Source of the DNA: Prochlorococcus sp. AG-402-O16 | GTDB lineage: Bacteria; Cyanobacteriota; Cyanobacteriia; PCC-6307; Cyanobiaceae | Reading direction: 5' to 3' | Length of the DNA: 64,000 nt | NCBI GenBank assembly: GCA_003216415.1 | Contig: QCIY01000003.1 | Span: forward strand, 88,232 to 152,231 | Shown: positions 62,232 to 64,000 of the stretch, one piece after another | Position numbering within the stretch: the stretch's first letter is position 1 | How the letters are laid out: the number at the start of each line of letters is the position of its first letter | Made by a program: the position numbers and the translations under genes | The notes under the pieces: generated by a model | Told to the model about the DNA's origin: nothing | What the model saw: only the letters and a program-made list of their open reading frames with translations | Databases searched by the model: none

Positions 62232-63008
62232 CTAAGAAATTTTTTCTCCAATTATTGAATTTTTCAAAGATTCTTTTAAGCCCCTAACAACCGCAATCAT
62301 CGATATTAAATCATCTAATTTATTAACTACAGATCCAACGCCAACTGCTGAGGCTCCAGAGGATATTGCTAGTGGACAAGTTACTTGGCTTAATCCAGAG
62401 GCACTCATGATTGGTATATTCAGAGATTGTTTATTAAATTCTTGATGAATTGCATAGGTAGCTGCAAGAGTTGGTACTGATTTTTCAAAAAAGCCTTGAA
62501 TTCCTGAAGAGTAAGGAGTAGAACTGGTGCCACCTTCTGTTTGAATAATGTCAACACCTTCTTCTACTAGCTTTATAGCAAGATCAACTTGTTTATCAAT
62601 AGGCATAGTATGAGGAACAGTTACTGATAAAGGAACATTAGGCAATAAATCCCTCGTCTCTTTTGTAATGTTTAAAACTTTTTTATCTGAAAAATTAATG
62701 CCTTTTTCATAAAAAGTATCGTAATTTCCTATTTCAATTAATGATGCTCCTGCTTTTACAGAATCTTGAAAAGATTGAGGCACTACTGAACTAACACAAA
62801 CGGGTAGTGTTGAATTCTTAAGTGCTAAATCAACTAGTTCAGGTTTACAAGCAATATCGACAAGATCTGCACCTCCTAATGAAGCAGCCTCAACAATTAT
62901 TTTCACAGATTGAACATCGAAATTATTCAATCCTGAAATAACTTTGAGTAAGGATTTGCTTCTTAACTCTTCTTTGATTTTTTGTGGCAAAAGATTAATC
63001 AGACTCAT
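62232..63008 (-). CDS. ycf23: DUF561 / Ycf23 family protein
   Basis: A 258-residue TIM-barrel-like protein of the DUF561 (Ycf23) family, found in cyanobacteria and red-lineage plastids. Recognisable segments are LLKVISGLNNFD, AASLGGADLVDIACKPELV, VCVSSVVPQSFQDSVKAGA, IIQTEGGTSSTPYSSG and PIMSASGLSQVTCPLAISSGASAVGVGS, the last cited as residues about 199-223. Phosphate-binding-type glycine loops at the barrel ends suggest a phosphorylated or flavin-like ligand, but no reaction is known. It is 26 bases upstream of uvrB and divergent from tilS. Confidence 0.88.
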   Translation of the reverse strand: MSLINLLPQKIKEELRSKSLLKVISGLNNFDVQSVKIIVEAASLGGADLVDIACKPELVDLALKNSTLPVCVSSVVPQSFQDSVKAGASLIEIGNYDTFYEKGINFSDKKVLNITKETRDLLPNVPLSVTVPHTMPIDKQVDLAIKLVEEGVDIIQTEGGTSSTPYSSGIQGFFEKSVPTLAATYAIHQEFNKQSLNIPIMSASGLSQVTCPLAISSGASAVGVGSVVNKLDDLISMIAVVRGLKESLKNSIIGEKIS

Positions 63009-63093
63009 TTACTTAATGAATTTATTACCCGATTGTGACATTGTTTTAGTAAAACAGTGCATTTTTTAAAAAATATTATCTGAGCAACACAAA

Positions 63094-64000
63094 ATGACTG
63101 ATAAAAAATTAAGTCAGAAAAATTGGTCATCATTGCATCATCAGCTTCATAAGGAGATTCTTACCAAAAAAATATTAATTCCCAAAGGATCCAATATTTT
63201 AATAAGTGTTTCCGGGGGGCAAGACTCAATGGCCTTATTAACCCTAATTAATGACCTTAAAAAACTACATAATTGGTCTATTAGTGTTTGGCATGGTGAT
63301 CATCAGTGGCACGAAAAATCATCTCTATATGCTCTTGAATTAAAAGATTATTGCGAAGATAAAAATATTTCATTCTCTTTTGATCAAGCAAATAAAGAAA
63401 GTATTTCTTCAGAAGAAAAAGCACGAGAATGGAGATATAAAAAATTATGTGAAAGAGCCAAAACTTTATTAAATACAAACCAGCAAAAACATAATATTTA
63501 TTTGTTAACTGGTCACACGAGTAGTGATAATGCAGAAACATTTATCCTCAATTTATCTAGAGGAAGCAATTTTGCAGGTCTGAGTAATATTGAGAGTAAA
63601 AGATTAATAGAAAATCAAATTTATTTAATAAGACCAATATTAATTTTCAGTAGGGAAGATACAAAACAATTTTGCAATGATATGAAGATCCCAGTCTGGG
63701 AAGATCCTACAAATTCAGATCTTAAATTAAAAAGAAATTTAGTAAGAAAAAAAATTATTCCTACCTTAGAAGTCATCTATCCTGGTTGTTCTGAAAGGAT
63801 AAATAATTTTTCCCAAAAAATGAGCAAATACAATAATGAACGTAATGATCTTAGTGAACTAGCGTATTTATATTGTAAAGATGTAAAAGGTATCGATAGG
63901 AATCTCCTAAATGGTATGTGTATTGAAGCGAGGTGCACAATTTTAAATAGATTTTTTAAAGAAATATCTGCAAAGCAATGTAGTTCTAAAAATCTGACAA
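63094..64000 (+). CDS. tilS: tRNA(Ile)-lysidine synthase, 3' end beyond the window
   Basis: The frame opens with ATG at 63094 and stays open to the last base, giving about 302 residues. The N-type ATP pyrophosphatase P-loop ISVSGGQDSMALL is at residues 40-52, and HTSSDNAETFILNLSRGS follows near residue 143, as in TilS. The enzyme attaches lysine to C34 of tRNA-Ile(CAT) so it reads AUA. The segment NSDLKLKRNLVRKKIIP near residue 207 is also diagnostic. The remaining C-terminal part lies outside the window. Confidence 0.94.
   Translation, partial: MTDKKLSQKNWSSLHHQLHKEILTKKILIPKGSNILISVSGGQDSMALLTLINDLKKLHNWSISVWHGDHQWHEKSSLYALELKDYCEDKNISFSFDQANKESISSEEKAREWRYKKLCERAKTLLNTNQQKHNIYLLTGHTSSDNAETFILNLSRGSNFAGLSNIESKRLIENQIYLIRPILIFSREDTKQFCNDMKIPVWEDPTNSDLKLKRNLVRKKIIPTLEVIYPGCSERINNFSQKMSKYNNERNDLSELAYLYCKDVKGIDRNLLNGMCIEARCTILNRFFKEISAKQCSSKNLT

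Overview
The window is a strongly AT-rich, very compact bacterial chromosome segment. Its gene content points to a marine picocyanobacterium, most likely high-light-adapted Prochlorococcus. Photosystem genes (psaC, psbZ), a cyanobacterial NDH-1 subunit (ndhS), RpaB, DUF561/Ycf23 and a ho1-pebA-pebB bilin operon sit among housekeeping genes with gaps of a few to about 200 bases. The genus assignment is inferred from gene content, base composition and small-protein types; no search was run.

Layout. 1-4438: end of a fused panC-cmk gene, then on the minus strand a low-molecular-weight phosphatase, pebB, pebA, heme oxygenase and an unknown protein. 4649-14124: icd, a four-carbon acid sugar kinase, a hexose-phosphate mutarotase-like protein, an alpha/beta hydrolase, a Na+/H+ antiporter, glgP and two unknown small proteins. 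14204-16218: tRNA-Arg(CCT), rnpB, rnc, ndhS, rimM. 16357-18380: the one clearly accessory block, a C5-cytosine methyltransferase followed by a PD-(D/E)xK endonuclease-like protein. 18463-25870: glmS, psaC, acpP-fabF-tktA, and thiC behind a TPP riboswitch. 25941-34902: a small membrane protein, an M20 amidohydrolase, a TPR lipoprotein-like or exported protein, ruvB, smpB, lysS, rpaB and mreBCD. 34983-45410: ssb, a DedA protein, ahcY, tsaE, a PfkB kinase, a second alpha/beta hydrolase, a group 2 sigma factor, mgtE, two tandem crcB/fluC genes, an SH3-like exported protein and gyrB. 45561-51733: miaA, infC, a GntR-type regulator, cysE, secA. 51907-64000: a GNAT protein, an NTF2-like protein, tRNA-Gly(GCC), ribH, psbZ, mutS, cobH, holA, lysC, uvrB, a DUF561 protein and the 5' part of tilS.

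No CRISPR array, transposase, integrase or phage gene is visible. The only stretch over about 300 bases without a protein gene is 14125-14715, which holds tRNA-Arg and rnpB. Several convergent neighbours overlap at their 3' ends, consistent with a streamlined genome. The best candidates for something not already described are the restriction-modification pair at 16357-18380 and, at lower confidence, the asymmetric fluoride channel pair, the thiC leader switch helix, and several small cyanobacterial proteins of unknown function.
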